From an uncultured Porphyromonadaceae bacterium (GTDB lineage Bacteria; Bacteroidota; Bacteroidia; Bacteroidales; Muribaculaceae), in contig CAJKRG010000002.1 in assembly GCA_905202215.1 (NCBI GenBank), positions 1-64,000 of the forward strand: a DNA stretch of 64,000 bases, read 5' to 3'. Below the pieces are notes generated by a model, which was not told the DNA's origin, made no database searches, and saw only the letters and a list, made by a program, of their open reading frames with translations. A program made the position numbers and the translations under genes. Shown here piece by piece: positions 43,603-53,600 of the stretch; position 1 is the first letter of the stretch, and each line of letters begins with the position of its first letter.

Positions 43603-45261
43603 TTACATCCCGATATCAAAACGGCCCGGACGCTCGAGTATTTCGGTGGTTGTATGTCCGTAGGCATCGGTATATGTGACAGTCACAGGGCGGTCTGCGG
43701 TTTTTGCTCTGGCTATGAACATATGATTGTTAACCCGAACGGCATCATTGACAGGCGCCTTGCCGAGCTGGCGGAAGAGTTCGACGGGATAAGCGGCGAT
43801 CTGCATGGGATCGTCGGCCATAAGTCGTTCTACAGGCAGAATCTCGCCTTCTTCGCTCACAGTGACAATGCCTGCGTCTTCATAGTCGAATATGTTGATC
43901 AGTACCATATTGTCGTCGAATTTGGAATAATCTGTACGCTTCGGATAGGTTTCGATATATTTTATATACAGAGAGTCGTTGCCATATGTGTTTTTGACTG
44001 TATTCATATCGTAGATGCGGAACGGTTTGCGGTCGCATTCTGCGATGCCTTCGAATTTTGATGTGAAATTCTTGCCGTCGAAACTATATACTTTGAATGC
44101 TGCCGGCGAGCCGTCGGAGCATATGTCACGTCCGCCGACGGCTTTGGTATTCCAGAATATACAGCATAGAGCCGATACGTTGTCTTCGTGTATATTAGGA
44201 TAGTCGGGGGCGGTGACGTGTGTATTGAAGTGTGTATGTCCGGTAAGTACGCGTACTTTCTCGAAGTCCTTCACCGTTTCTGCCAGCTTTATCGAATTTT
44301 CTCCGTTTTTGCCCTGGCTCGGATAGGCTGTGAATTTACCGTCGAATGTTAGACGCCATGCGGGTATGTGCATGCATATGACAAGGGGCTTGGATTTATC
44401 GGCCACAAGTTCGAGATCGCGGCGGAGCCAGTCGAGCTGTTCGTCGGTTATATAGCCGTCGTAATTTCGGTTACCGACAATTCCTTTGGCATATTTGCGT
44501 TGCGGATTGAATTCGTTTTTATACACAATGTCGTCAAGAACCACGATATGAGCATCTCCGAGATTGAATGAGTAATACGACGGCGCCATATTCCTGCGGA
44601 ATGGTTCGGAAGCCTTGAAATCCGTATCGGGGCCTTCAGGAATGGCCGGATCGTTGTCGTGGTTGCCTGTCACGGGAAAAAACAGAGTAGGGTATTCGAC
44701 TTCGCGAAGGGTTTCCGTGAAGTCTGATGGCCCGTAGCCGTTCGTATACCAGTATCGGTCCCAGCTGAGATCGCCGAGTGCCACGGTATATACAGGCACT
44801 TCCGATTGTTTCACATATTCTCTTATCCGGGGCATGAAACCGGCCTTGAACTGTGCGATATCGTCGGCTCGGTCTGCAAGATGGATATCTGTCACAACAA
44901 CAAGATCGAATTTTTTGTTGTCGGCAGGGAACAGTTCAAAATCATGAATTTCGTCGGAATCGGGATTGGCGTTGTCGAGATGTGCCCAGATTGCCGGTTC
45001 GCAGGCGGCTTTCAGTGTGTCAGGCTCATACCCGGCCGGTAGAGTATAGAAAATATATCCGAGTTTTTTATCGGTCTCAAGTGTATAGCGGCCTGCCTTA
45101 TCAGTCGTGACTATCGTGTAACCGTCTGATACGGGAACGCCTGCCACACCTTTTCCATCCGCGATTATCCGTCCGGATACTACACCGGCCTGCATGGTTC
45201 CTGTGGCTCCTATTATTGCAATGGATGCTATAATTCCTGCTGTGGAGAATGTTCTTTTCAT
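43603..45261 (-). CDS. Secreted calcineurin-like metallophosphoesterase
   Basis: A 552-residue exported phosphoesterase with a signal peptide (about residues 1-25). A small N-terminal carboxypeptidase-regulatory-like domain (about 27-75: GKGVAGVPVSDGYTIVTTD) is followed by the metallophosphoesterase core with VVTDIHL, GDLSWD, TGNHDND, ICMHIPAW and GHTHFNTH, the full set of metal-binding blocks. A C-terminal beta-rich domain of about 170 residues completes the MetallophosN/core/MetallophosC layout. Substrate unknown. Single gene between the nusB unit and the GH99-like gene. Confidence 0.9.
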   Translation of the reverse strand: MKRTFSTAGIIASIAIIGATGTMQAGVVSGRIIADGKGVAGVPVSDGYTIVTTDKAGRYTLETDKKLGYIFYTLPAGYEPDTLKAACEPAIWAHLDNANPDSDEIHDFELFPADNKKFDLVVVTDIHLADRADDIAQFKAGFMPRIREYVKQSEVPVYTVALGDLSWDRYWYTNGYGPSDFTETLREVEYPTLFFPVTGNHDNDPAIPEGPDTDFKASEPFRRNMAPSYYSFNLGDAHIVVLDDIVYKNEFNPQRKYAKGIVGNRNYDGYITDEQLDWLRRDLELVADKSKPLVICMHIPAWRLTFDGKFTAYPSQGKNGENSIKLAETVKDFEKVRVLTGHTHFNTHVTAPDYPNIHEDNVSALCCIFWNTKAVGGRDICSDGSPAAFKVYSFDGKNFTSKFEGIAECDRKPFRIYDMNTVKNTYGNDSLYIKYIETYPKRTDYSKFDDNMVLINIFDYEDAGIVTVSEEGEILPVERLMADDPMQIAAYPVELFRQLGKAPVNDAVRVNNHMFIARAKTADRPVTVTYTDAYGHTTTEILERPGRFDIGM

Positions 45262-45304
45262 TTAAGTCGTTATTATAGATAATGGATTGGTCAAGTATGT
45301 CGGT

Positions 45305-46492
45305 CTATTTTTTAGGGCCGAAAACCTGTCGTATAGCCTCGAGATAGCCATATCCGTAGAGATTACAGGGCTGGAGGAAGCTTGTTTCGGTCCATTCATT
45401 CCAGCTGTTTATGGTGATGAGCGGTGCCTGGCCAGGATGAGCGTCGGCGTATGCCTTGGCTTTGCGGAGAGCATTCTCGAAGTTTTCGGGAGTATTGTTG
45501 CGTACTACGGCGCTGTGCTGTGTGCGCGGACTGTTGTCCCAGCCCACACTTATGTGCGGATAATATGGAAAAGTGTATGTGCTGTCGATACGCGCCCATT
45601 CGTTTTCCACCCGGCTCATTATATTTTCATAGTCGTCGTTGACATCGGTGAAGTGAACAAACTGGTAGTGTGTGCCGCTGGTGAAACCGAGTTTTTTTAC
45701 GAAATTGTCGCTCGGATTTCCGGTCTTTCCTGCATCGAGTCCGCTGTGGTTGAGGTTTATTGACCACATGGTGATCTGTAGTTCGAGTCCAGGGAAGCCT
45801 GCACGTTTTGTCTCGTCTTTAAACCACTGTAAGGCAGCCGCGGTCTCTTCAATGCCTCCAAGCCCTGCGATGAGCTGGGGAATATCGTATATCATGAATA
45901 CAGGTTTGCCGTCGATTTTGTAATATTGGGGATGCTTGAAATATTTCTCGATATTGCGGCGGCATATTTTTTCGAATTCCTCACGGTCGACCTTGCCTGT
46001 CCAGATTACATTGTTTTCGTTGTAGCGGGCCAGGCGCGTGTCCCAGAGATTGAGGACATCATGATTTGCCCACATGAGATAGAACTGCATTTTGTCGACA
46101 TTGGCGGCTTTTAGGAAGCCGTTGTCAAGGGTAGTCTCCATGAACGGACGCCCGTCATACCAGTACCAGTCGAAGATGAATACGTTTACGCCATGACTTG
46201 TCGCCTGGTTGGTTTCCATTTCCATTACCGCAGGATCTGCCTCGTTGATATATCCCCAGAGAGGTTTGCGGTTCCAGTAATGCCCCGGATATCTGTCGCC
46301 GACAGTCATTACCGTTTCCCATTCGCCGATACCCATAGGCCAGAAAGGCCGTAGACGCGGATCGTCAGAGGCATAGGCCGGATATAAAAATGCTGCGACG
46401 TCATATTTCTGACGTTCTGTTTTTTGAGTCTTTCCCGACAGCGACGCTACGTAAAAAATAAGAAGAGCAGTTAATAGGAAACGTGATGACAT
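45305..46492 (-). CDS. GH99-like glycosidase / WbsX-type protein
   Basis: A 395-residue exported protein with a signal peptide (residues 1-20). The body matches the GH99-like/WbsX domain: FLYPAYASDD near the start, VFIFDWYWYDG, GKPVFMIYDIPQL and the final NSWNEWTETSFLQP, a strongly conserved block. GH99 enzymes cleave endo-alpha-mannosidic links; WbsX homologues occur in polysaccharide gene clusters. With the GH92 gene 5 kb away it may act on mannose-containing glycans, which is inference only. Confidence 0.85.
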   Translation of the reverse strand: MSSRFLLTALLIFYVASLSGKTQKTERQKYDVAAFLYPAYASDDPRLRPFWPMGIGEWETVMTVGDRYPGHYWNRKPLWGYINEADPAVMEMETNQATSHGVNVFIFDWYWYDGRPFMETTLDNGFLKAANVDKMQFYLMWANHDVLNLWDTRLARYNENNVIWTGKVDREEFEKICRRNIEKYFKHPQYYKIDGKPVFMIYDIPQLIAGLGGIEETAAALQWFKDETKRAGFPGLELQITMWSINLNHSGLDAGKTGNPSDNFVKKLGFTSGTHYQFVHFTDVNDDYENIMSRVENEWARIDSTYTFPYYPHISVGWDNSPRTQHSAVVRNNTPENFENALRKAKAYADAHPGQAPLITINSWNEWTETSFLQPCNLYGYGYLEAIRQVFGPKK

Positions 46493-46504
46493 GGCTGATA
46501 AGGT

Positions 46505-46545
46505 AAGAAAAAAAGGCGACGACTCGATGAAGGGTTGTCGCCTTT
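46505..46545 (-). terminator. Rho-independent terminator of the DUF5606 gene
   Basis: Arms AAAGGCGAC (46512-46520) and GTCGCCTTT (46537-46545) enclose a 16-base loop, followed on the minus strand by a run of seven T. It lies 38 bases after the stop of the DUF5606 gene. Confidence 0.82.
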
Positions 46546-46582
46546 GTTTGTGACAGGAAATAATTTCTATAAATATTGACGA

Positions 46583-47035
46583 TTATTTGGTTTCGGCCTC
46601 GTCTGCGGCCTCTGCGGCTTCTGCAGCCTGATCTTCGGCAATTTCCTGATTTTTGAATTCGGTGACTCCGGCGGCGATCAGTATATTGTACCAGGAGAAG
46701 AGTTTCTTGATATCCGTAGTGTATACGCGTTCACGGTCGAAATCGGGCAGGATTGTGCCGAAGTATTCGCGAAGGGCATCTCCGTCGGCGAAATTTTTGA
46801 GATCTACCGGCTTGCCTTCGGTTACCTCGTATACTTTCTGCAATACGTCGGTGAGAGGTGTGTCGCCACCTTCTGTATATATGGAGATATCGGGAATTGA
46901 CACCACTTTTTCATGAGGATAGGTGGGCGTGCGTTTGCCGGTGGTGATATTTTCTACGATGAGATTGTTCTTGCCGCGGCTAAGCAGCTTGTAAAGACCG
47001 GGTTTGCCGGTGATTGCGATTATACCTTTGAGCAT
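46583..47035 (-). CDS. DUF5606 family protein
   Basis: A 150-residue soluble protein. The N-terminal MLKGIIAITGKPGLYKLL and LIVENITTGKR segments form an SH3-like start typical of DUF5606, a Bacteroidetes-specific family of unknown function. The C-terminal 20 residues are an Ala/Glu-rich acidic tail (EAAEAADEAETK). It stands alone, with its own promoter element (47065-47072) and terminator. Confidence 0.88.
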   Translation of the reverse strand: MLKGIIAITGKPGLYKLLSRGKNNLIVENITTGKRTPTYPHEKVVSIPDISIYTEGGDTPLTDVLQKVYEVTEGKPVDLKNFADGDALREYFGTILPDFDRERVYTTDIKKLFSWYNILIAAGVTEFKNQEIAEDQAAEAAEAADEAETK

Positions 47036-47064
47036 GGTCGGTGTTATATGTTGTAATTCTTATG

Positions 47065-47072
47065 CAAAAATA
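47065..47072 (-). promoter_or_regulatory. Predicted promoter -7 element of the DUF5606 gene
   Basis: Minus strand TATTTTTG, a TAnnTTTG match, 30 bases upstream of the ATG at 47035. Confidence 0.45.
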
Positions 47073-47107
47073 GCAAATAACGGTGAATAAGCATGCGTTT
47101 GGCCAAA

Positions 47108-47129
47108 TAAAAAAGCCCCGCGGGGCTTT
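47108..47129 (-). terminator. Rho-independent terminator of the thioredoxin pair
   Basis: A loopless-looking hairpin with arms AAGCCCCG and CGGGGCTT (47113-47128), followed on the minus strand by six T. It lies 27 bases after the stop of the atypical thioredoxin-fold gene. Confidence 0.85.
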
Positions 47130-47155
47130 GAAATCCGGCGGAGCTTTGTTGTGGA

Positions 47156-47473
47156 TCAGATGAAACTGCGTACCATATGTTCAAGTTCCTGAACCGGTTT
47201 CCGTCCGCTGTCGCGCCATGCTTCCTGGCCGTCTTTGAAGAGAATGTACGACGGATATGTGGCTATTTTATATTGTGCCATGAGATCCTCGTTGTTTTTC
47301 CCGTCGATCTGCAGGATATTGGCTTTGTCGCCTATGCGGTGGCGCAAGTCGTCGATTACATGCTGCATTGCCTGACAGCATTCTTTTTCAGGGTTGAAAA
47401 ATTCTACAAGAAGAGGCTTGGCCTCGTTCAGATACTGGGCCAGCAGTTTATCTGTATTGTTGTCGGTGGTCAT
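47156..47473 (-). CDS. Atypical thioredoxin-fold protein with altered active site
   Basis: A 105-residue thioredoxin-fold protein. It aligns end to end with the neighbouring thioredoxin (RIGDKANIL versus RVGDKANIL, ILFKDG versus IMFKNG), and the cis-Pro loop TYPSY is kept. The active site, however, reads KECC where thioredoxin has CGPC: the first Cys and the Trp before it are gone, and a new Cys sits next to the retained one. Ordinary dithiol-disulfide exchange through CxxC is therefore not possible. It lies 22 bases downstream of the thioredoxin gene, a tandem duplicate that has diverged. Confidence 0.85.
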   Translation of the reverse strand: MTTDNNTDKLLAQYLNEAKPLLVEFFNPEKECCQAMQHVIDDLRHRIGDKANILQIDGKNNEDLMAQYKIATYPSYILFKDGQEAWRDSGRKPVQELEHMVRSFI

Positions 47474-47495
47474 GATTAGGAGAGTTGGAGTTTTT

Positions 47496-47813
47496 TCAGA
47501 ATTCGTCGGATTTAGTTTCCTGATGATCTTTGATTTTTTCTTCCAGCAGAGATGCCTGCTGTACGCCTACGGCACGCCATACGGCCTCACCGTTTTTGAA
47601 CATTATCAGGGTCGGAACCGAACGTACGCCGTAGCGGGCTGCCAGTTCCTGATTGGCATCGATGTCTACCTTGAGTATGTTGGCTTTGTCGCCTACACGC
47701 TGTTTTACATCTTCGAGGATAGGAGCCTGCATGCGGCAGGGACCGCACCATGTGGCGAAGAAGTCTACAAGTGTCGGTTTGTTTTCTTGAATAAGTTGAT
47801 TGAAATCACTCAT
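47496..47813 (-). CDS. trxA: Thioredoxin
   Basis: A 105-residue thioredoxin with the active site ATWCGPCRM at about residues 20-28 and the cis-Pro loop RSVPTLIMF. It reduces cytosolic disulfides with electrons from thioredoxin reductase. No signal peptide. It is the upstream gene of a pair with the atypical homologue; a terminator follows the second gene. The C-terminus carries a short charged tail (HQETKSDEF). Confidence 0.94.
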   Translation of the reverse strand: MSDFNQLIQENKPTLVDFFATWCGPCRMQAPILEDVKQRVGDKANILKVDIDANQELAARYGVRSVPTLIMFKNGEAVWRAVGVQQASLLEEKIKDHQETKSDEF

Positions 47814-47872
47814 GATAATATGTGTTTTATGTTAAAGTTCTGCATATACAACACCGTGGGGCCGTACATGGT

Positions 47873-48535
47873 TTATTCGAGCAGTTTCTTGTCTACGCAA
47901 CGCAGTATGCGTCCTGGAAACAGACGCGGGAAGGCCGTGTTATGGGTCGCCACAATTACGGTACGGCCGTTCGAACGAGACACACGGTAGAGAAGATCCA
48001 TCACCTGTTCGGCTGTCTCCGGATCGAGATTGCCCGTGGGTTCGTCGGCTATGATGAGCGACGGCTCGTTGAGGAGGGCGCGGGCCATGACTATGCGTTG
48101 CTGTTCGCCGCCCGACATCTGATGGGGCATATTGTAGGTTTTTGATGTCATCCCGACAGCGGAAAGTACCTCTTCGATACGGTGTGTGCGCTGTTGGCGA
48201 TCGTTCCAGCCGGTGGCACGGAGCACGAAGTCGAGGTTATCGAATGCCGTGCGGTCGGTCAGCAGCTGGAAATCCTGAAAGACAATTCCGATTCTGCGGC
48301 GCAGGAATGGTATTTCAGGACGCCCGATAGACCTGAGATCATATTCGAGCACGTGAGCCTCGCCGTCGGCTACCGGAACCTCGGCATACATCGATTTCAT
48401 AAGCGAGGTCTTGCCGCTGCCTACTTTGCCGAGCAGATACACGAACTCACCTTTGTTTACAGTTAGATTCACACCACGGAGAGCGACATGCTCGTTGCGG
48501 TGGATTTCCACATTTTTATAATCGATTATTGCCAT
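47873..48535 (-). CDS. FtsE-like ABC transporter ATPase
   Basis: A 220-residue ATPase. Walker A GKVGSGKTS, Q-loop FQDFQLL, signature SGGEQQR, Walker B LIIADEPTG and the switch His in THN are all present. The closest type is FtsE (cell-division ATPase) by length and by LTDRTAFDNLDFVL after the Q-loop; no FtsX gene is adjacent. The gene overlaps the GNAT gene upstream by 10 bases and is the last of the metal-efflux transcript by gene spacing. Confidence 0.87.
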   Translation of the reverse strand: MAIIDYKNVEIHRNEHVALRGVNLTVNKGEFVYLLGKVGSGKTSLMKSMYAEVPVADGEAHVLEYDLRSIGRPEIPFLRRRIGIVFQDFQLLTDRTAFDNLDFVLRATGWNDRQQRTHRIEEVLSAVGMTSKTYNMPHQMSGGEQQRIVMARALLNEPSLIIADEPTGNLDPETAEQVMDLLYRVSRSNGRTVIVATHNTAFPRLFPGRILRCVDKKLLE

Positions 48536-49467
48536 GAGACTTTGTAGGTGTTAAAGGCTACGGCACGTGCGCCGAAGCCACATTTCTGCCGGACGAGACC
48601 GGCGTTGAGCACGAGACCGCCGTCTTCGTTCGATGTTCCGAAATCGAAATAACGTACCGATCCGCTGAATTGTTTCACGAGAGTGTCGAAGAGCATTGCC
48701 AGAGCGCCTGTTTCACGTCCTCTGGTATCGGAAGCTATATATTGGGCGTGCGCCGTAGTCTGTGATATGTACAATACCGTACCGGCGATCATCTTTTCTC
48801 CCTCAAATACTCCGAAGAGGCGTATATTGTCGGGAAAGCGGTTTGCAAGCAGGCCGATTTCGCTGACAGTGTGCACGGGTGCGGTTGCATGTCGCTCGGC
48901 AAGAACCGCACAGAGGATTTTCCAGAAAGTAGCAAAATCATCGCTTTCTCTGACAGCCAGAGACCGTTTGCGTGCTTTTGCGACCCCCCGGCGTGCGTTT
49001 TGGTCGAAGGGCAGAGGACGGTCAAGATCGATCACTGACGATATCTGCACGGACTGGATGGAGGCCTTGTGGCGGAAAAGCGCGTAGAGATCTTCTTCTG
49101 CAGGATAGCGGTGGAAGATATGAGGCACGGGCTTGTAAATTAGTGTATCGAATCCGTTGTCTGTTGCAAAATCACGGGCCGATTTCCACACTTCAAGCAT
49201 CGTGTTCATGTCGGCCTTGTCGCTCATCAGCCAGCCCCCGTAAGTAAGACCGCCGTGAGAGCGGAGGATAGAGCCTTTGCACTCGGCCGGCAGGATGGCG
49301 GCGATATGTCCTTTTTCAGTGCGTGCCACAAGCGAAAAATCGGTGAAACGGTCACTGTGATAGTCCATGTAGCCGCGCATATGCAGGAATGTGCCGTTGC
49401 GCGAGGCTGCAACGGCGGCATCCCATTCTGCGGACATCGATATATTGTAGCGCTCTGTCACTATCAT
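48526..49467 (-). CDS. FemAB-like GNAT acyltransferase
   Basis: A 313-residue cytosolic protein with a double GNAT fold of the FemAB type: N-terminal part with GTFLHMRGYMDYH, and a C-terminal GNAT core with LFGVFEGEKMIAGTVLYIS and SVRYFDFGTSNEDGG. FemAB proteins transfer amino acids or acyl groups to lipid-linked or peptidoglycan acceptors; the substrate is not evident. Its start overlaps the TolC stop by 4 bases and its end overlaps the ATPase gene by 10. Confidence 0.83.
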   Translation of the reverse strand: MIVTERYNISMSAEWDAAVAASRNGTFLHMRGYMDYHSDRFTDFSLVARTEKGHIAAILPAECKGSILRSHGGLTYGGWLMSDKADMNTMLEVWKSARDFATDNGFDTLIYKPVPHIFHRYPAEEDLYALFRHKASIQSVQISSVIDLDRPLPFDQNARRGVAKARKRSLAVRESDDFATFWKILCAVLAERHATAPVHTVSEIGLLANRFPDNIRLFGVFEGEKMIAGTVLYISQTTAHAQYIASDTRGRETGALAMLFDTLVKQFSGSVRYFDFGTSNEDGGLVLNAGLVRQKCGFGARAVAFNTYKVSWQ

Positions 49468-50651
49468 TCCGCGGCAGTGGTATTATATCGGTTGAGGCGA
49501 GTCAGAACCGTGTTGTAGCGGTGTTCGAGTTCGGTGAGGTTTATCTTGAAATCTATATATTCGTTGATCTCGCGCAGGTATTCGAAAATTGTGATCTGGC
49601 CTCCGTCGTAGGATTTTGCCAGAAGTTCGAGATAGTTGTCGCCGGCAAATTCATTCTTTACAGGAACAAGACGTCTGGCAAGGTCTTGGGCCTCATTCCA
49701 ATCGGTGACAAGATTTGCCTCAAGGTTCTGGGCATAGTCTTCTTTCTCGAATCCTGCAGCCAGAGCAGCGGCTTTAGCTGCCGATGTACTGTGGTTCTTG
49801 CCCCATGACGGAAGTGAAATGCCGACGCTGAAACCATTGAAGTGGAAGCCTTCCTCGTAATCGTGTACGTATCCGAGGGAAAACGATGGCAGTCTTCCGG
49901 CTTTATTGACCGATATACCGGCGTCGGCGGCATCTATGAGGCGTGAGTGTGCCGCCAGAGTCGGATCGGCGATAAGCATGGTGGCGCGATAGTCGGCAAG
50001 CGGACGCAGTGGAGAGTCTGGAAAAGTGGTTACGCCGTCGAGAGTCACATTTCCATCGCCCATTGCCTTGAGTGTTTCCTTGATGCGCAGGAGTGTCGAT
50101 TCGGCATCGGCACGTCGCCCGGAGATTTCGAATAGTTCGCGGCGAGTTTTTTTCACCATAAGTATTGTGGCGCTTTCGCGTTCATAGGCTTTGGAGAGAT
50201 TTTCATCGAGACTCCGTAGATTGTTCTCGGCTTCGGTGAGGAGTGCGACGTTGTGCAATGCCTGTATGTAATCCAGAAGGAGTGTGCGCGCTTCGAGTGC
50301 CACGGCGTTACGGTCTGCCTCATAAAGCATGCGGAAAGCCTCGGCATTATACCGGGCCGTTTTCCGTCGTGCACCATATAGTCCGGGCCAGTCGAAAGCC
50401 TGGCTTACGGAGACTCCCCACCTGTTTTCGACTCCGGATGGAGCGAATTTATATTCAAGTTCTGCTTCCGGGCCATTAAGTTGGTTCTCGGCTTTTTCAG
50501 CTTCGATATCACTCAGGTAGCGGCTGTGTCTGGCCTGTAGATCGGCGTTTGTATCGACAATACTCTGTACGGCGGTTTCGAAAGCCGACTGAGCTGTCAG
50601 TACACCCGGCATTATAGCCGCCAACATATATAATATGGTGCGCTTTTTCAT
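49464..50651 (-). CDS. TolC-family outer-membrane efflux protein (CusC/CzcC-type)
   Basis: A 395-residue exported protein with a signal peptide (about residues 1-20). Two long coiled-coil regions with TolC-type heptads are separated by a short beta part (RWGVSVSQAFDWPGLYGAR and FSVGISLPSWGKNHS start the two beta-barrel strand pairs). It forms the outer-membrane duct of the RND pump. In metal pumps of this type it normally follows or precedes the pump gene directly; here a GH106-like gene lies between. It is slightly short for the family. Confidence 0.87.
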   Translation of the reverse strand: MKKRTILYMLAAIMPGVLTAQSAFETAVQSIVDTNADLQARHSRYLSDIEAEKAENQLNGPEAELEYKFAPSGVENRWGVSVSQAFDWPGLYGARRKTARYNAEAFRMLYEADRNAVALEARTLLLDYIQALHNVALLTEAENNLRSLDENLSKAYERESATILMVKKTRRELFEISGRRADAESTLLRIKETLKAMGDGNVTLDGVTTFPDSPLRPLADYRATMLIADPTLAAHSRLIDAADAGISVNKAGRLPSFSLGYVHDYEEGFHFNGFSVGISLPSWGKNHSTSAAKAAALAAGFEKEDYAQNLEANLVTDWNEAQDLARRLVPVKNEFAGDNYLELLAKSYDGGQITIFEYLREINEYIDFKINLTELEHRYNTVLTRLNRYNTTAAE

Positions 50652-50655
50652 TCCG

Positions 50656-53600
50656 TTAGTAGGCTATGGTTTCGATGATAGGGGTAGTTAGAAGACCTGA
50701 GGGCTGGAGAGGTGCGTCGGGGCGTCCAGGATTGTTGGCAGTCCAGGTATGACGTTCGTCCTCGGGGAGCGCACTGTCGCCTATCAGACGGTTGATCCAG
50801 TTGTTGACGGCCTCGATGCGTATGGTGTTCTTGCCTTTTTTTACAAAGTCGGTGATATCTACACGGTAAGGTGCAGTCCATACTCCTCCGGCATATTTGC
50901 CGTTGATATATATCTTTGCCATAACGCCGACCTTGCCTGTGTTTATGAACATTCTTTCATTCTCAGGCAGTCTTTTGAGTTTGAACGATGTCTCATAGTC
51001 GATTGTGCCGGAAAAATGTCGCACTGCTTCGTCATCCCATTGGCTGAGATCCTTGATCTCTTTGACTTTGACTGTTTTTTCAGGACCGCGGCGTTCTTGC
51101 TCAAAGCCGATCTGCCAGGGTCCGTCGAGGGTCTGTAGGGTGACTGGCTCCGGAAAGTTCTTGCCGGTTTTTGTCTGCGAACCGTTTCCGAATACGATGA
51201 AGGCGCTTTCAAAAGGTTCGAGAACCAGAGGTATGGTTGTCGTTTTGGTGTCGGCAGTATATTCCGGCAGAAGACGGATGCTTCCGTCTATGGCGTTCCA
51301 GAGTTCGGGCACAAGGCCTGTTGCACGGAAGGTGCCGTTGAAATCAACTCTTTCCGGGGTCTGGTTCGATATGAAGTATATTTCGCGGCCATCTGCGGTG
51401 CGGTGGCCGTAATCGACATGGACGGGGATGTCTGTGCTGAAATCGGGTCCGCAGCCGATATATGCGAGAGCTTCAGTCATATCCATGCCCGAGAGAACGG
51501 TGCCTTTGCCATAGCGGGCTGCCTTCACGTTTTTACCGTCAATGCCTTTCCATAGTTCAGCTGCCATGTCGGCTACTTTCTCGTCTGCGTGAGGATATCC
51601 TTCAAGCGACGGCGAGCGGCGGGGCGCCGGTCCGAGAATGACACCGCCTTCGGCAACGAGTGTCTTGAGGCGTTCGAGCAGTTCGGGCCGCATGGTCTCA
51701 AGTTTAGGAAGCACAAGGATACGGTACTGTGTACCGTGCGGAAGAGTCCATTTGCCGTCGCGCACGGTCATGCGGTCGAGAAGCACTTCGCCGTTTATGT
51801 AGTCGAACTGATATCCGCGTGGAAGGGCTGGATCTGTGATGCCGGTCATCTTGGGGGCGTCCTCTCCGATGAAATATGCGGCATCAGCTACATTCAGACC
51901 TTGCTGGAGCATATAGTTGCAGCGTTTGAGATAGGATGTGAAGAGATCTATCTGTTTAAACCATGTATTGTTGCGGTTGAATTCGTTGCCGAACCAGGCG
52001 TTCATGCCGGGTAGGGTGTCGGACGGCTGGGAGATATTTACATGAAGGAGGCTGTTGTTGATACCCTCGGCGAAGAAACGGTCGCCGCGCTGTTTCATAA
52101 CAGCGGGATAGCGGCCGAAATCATTGCCTGCTGCGGTAAACGATTCGGCTGATACTTTCGTCTTGCCGTAGATATGGGCGCATGACGAGGCCGCGCGGTT
52201 TTCTATATCGCCAAGAGTTCCTTCGCTCCAGTATTCACCGGAAACTTCGTCGGACTGGCCGCCGTATTGCAGGAACTCGCCGGGGAAGCCCCAGTGGCCG
52301 TAATTTTCGAGCCATAGGGTGAGACCGTGTTTATGGGCCATGTCGCGCATGCCGCCGATGTGGGCGTATGCGAGTCTGTCGGCCACAAAGCGGCGCATGT
52401 CCCAGAGGAAACGGTCGGAGATATCGCGGCTTCCGACAACAGTGCCGTCGTATACCGGCAGATAGGGCAGCGGATCATATCCGTAGCGCTCGGCGAAGTC
52501 GGAAAGGAATGTGTCGGTGAAATTCTGGCCGCCTTTTTCATAGCTGTCGGCCACGATCACGCGGAATGTCCTGCGGTCTTCGGCCGGTATGCGACGCAGG
52601 ATTTCGCCGATAAAGGAATCGAAATGATGCTGCAGATAGGCGGTGGTGAGCTTGTCCACTTCCATACCGGTGCCTTCCGGGGCTGCCGGGCCGTTTGTAA
52701 TTCCCGTCGGACGCATGCCTGTACGCATGACAGTCCAGCGGCCTTCAGGTGCGTTCCAGACAATACTGTCTCCTTTGAGACAGTCGCTGATATCAATGAC
52801 ATCTGCAGCAGCCACTGTTCCGGGGAGGTTGTATGCTTCAGGCTGCATGCGCCACTGGTATTCTTCCCAATAGGGCAGGGGTGACTGAAACATCTTTGAA
52901 AGATTTTTTTCGGCATAGCGCTCTACCCGCGGTACGCTTGAGAACGCGATGTCTTTGATGCCGGTGTCTTTACCAGCTCCGGTAAATGACAGACGGAATT
53001 CATTGCCTACCGTAGTGGGTACGCTGATGGATACGGGCGCGAAAGGTGCCCAGCCGACTTCTACACTTGGATTGGTGCGGTCTATGGTGAATGAGGCGAG
53101 CTCTCGGTATCTGTCGCCTTCTTTTACTTCGAGCAAAACATCAGTGCGGATCGGCCGGAAAGCGGGGGCTATTTCAAGGCTGCGAAGAGTAAAATCGGTA
53201 GGCGCTGTGATATCGAAGACCGCACGGCCCGATTCATCGAAAAATACCTCGGTATCGGGGTTCCCGTCGACTGCGTTCGAGGCATCACCGTTTATACCGC
53301 TTGCCGTAGCTTTCAGCGATGGAATGTCGTTTTTTGGTGTAGGAAAGGCGATTACCCGCACATCCTGAAAGTCGTCGGACGGAGATTGAAGGGCGATGTT
53401 TATCAGGCGTCCTCCATCGATTTCTGTCTTTACGTTGTCAAGATATCGCATGGCCTGCCCCGCTTCTATCCAGGGGCCACCTGCCTGACTCCAGCCGGGG
53501 CAGTTGAAAATTCCGATTTCTATGTCGAGTTCACTCGCCTTTTTGAGAGCGGCATGTATAACTTCCCACCATTCGGGTGTGAACAATTTTATTTTGTTGA

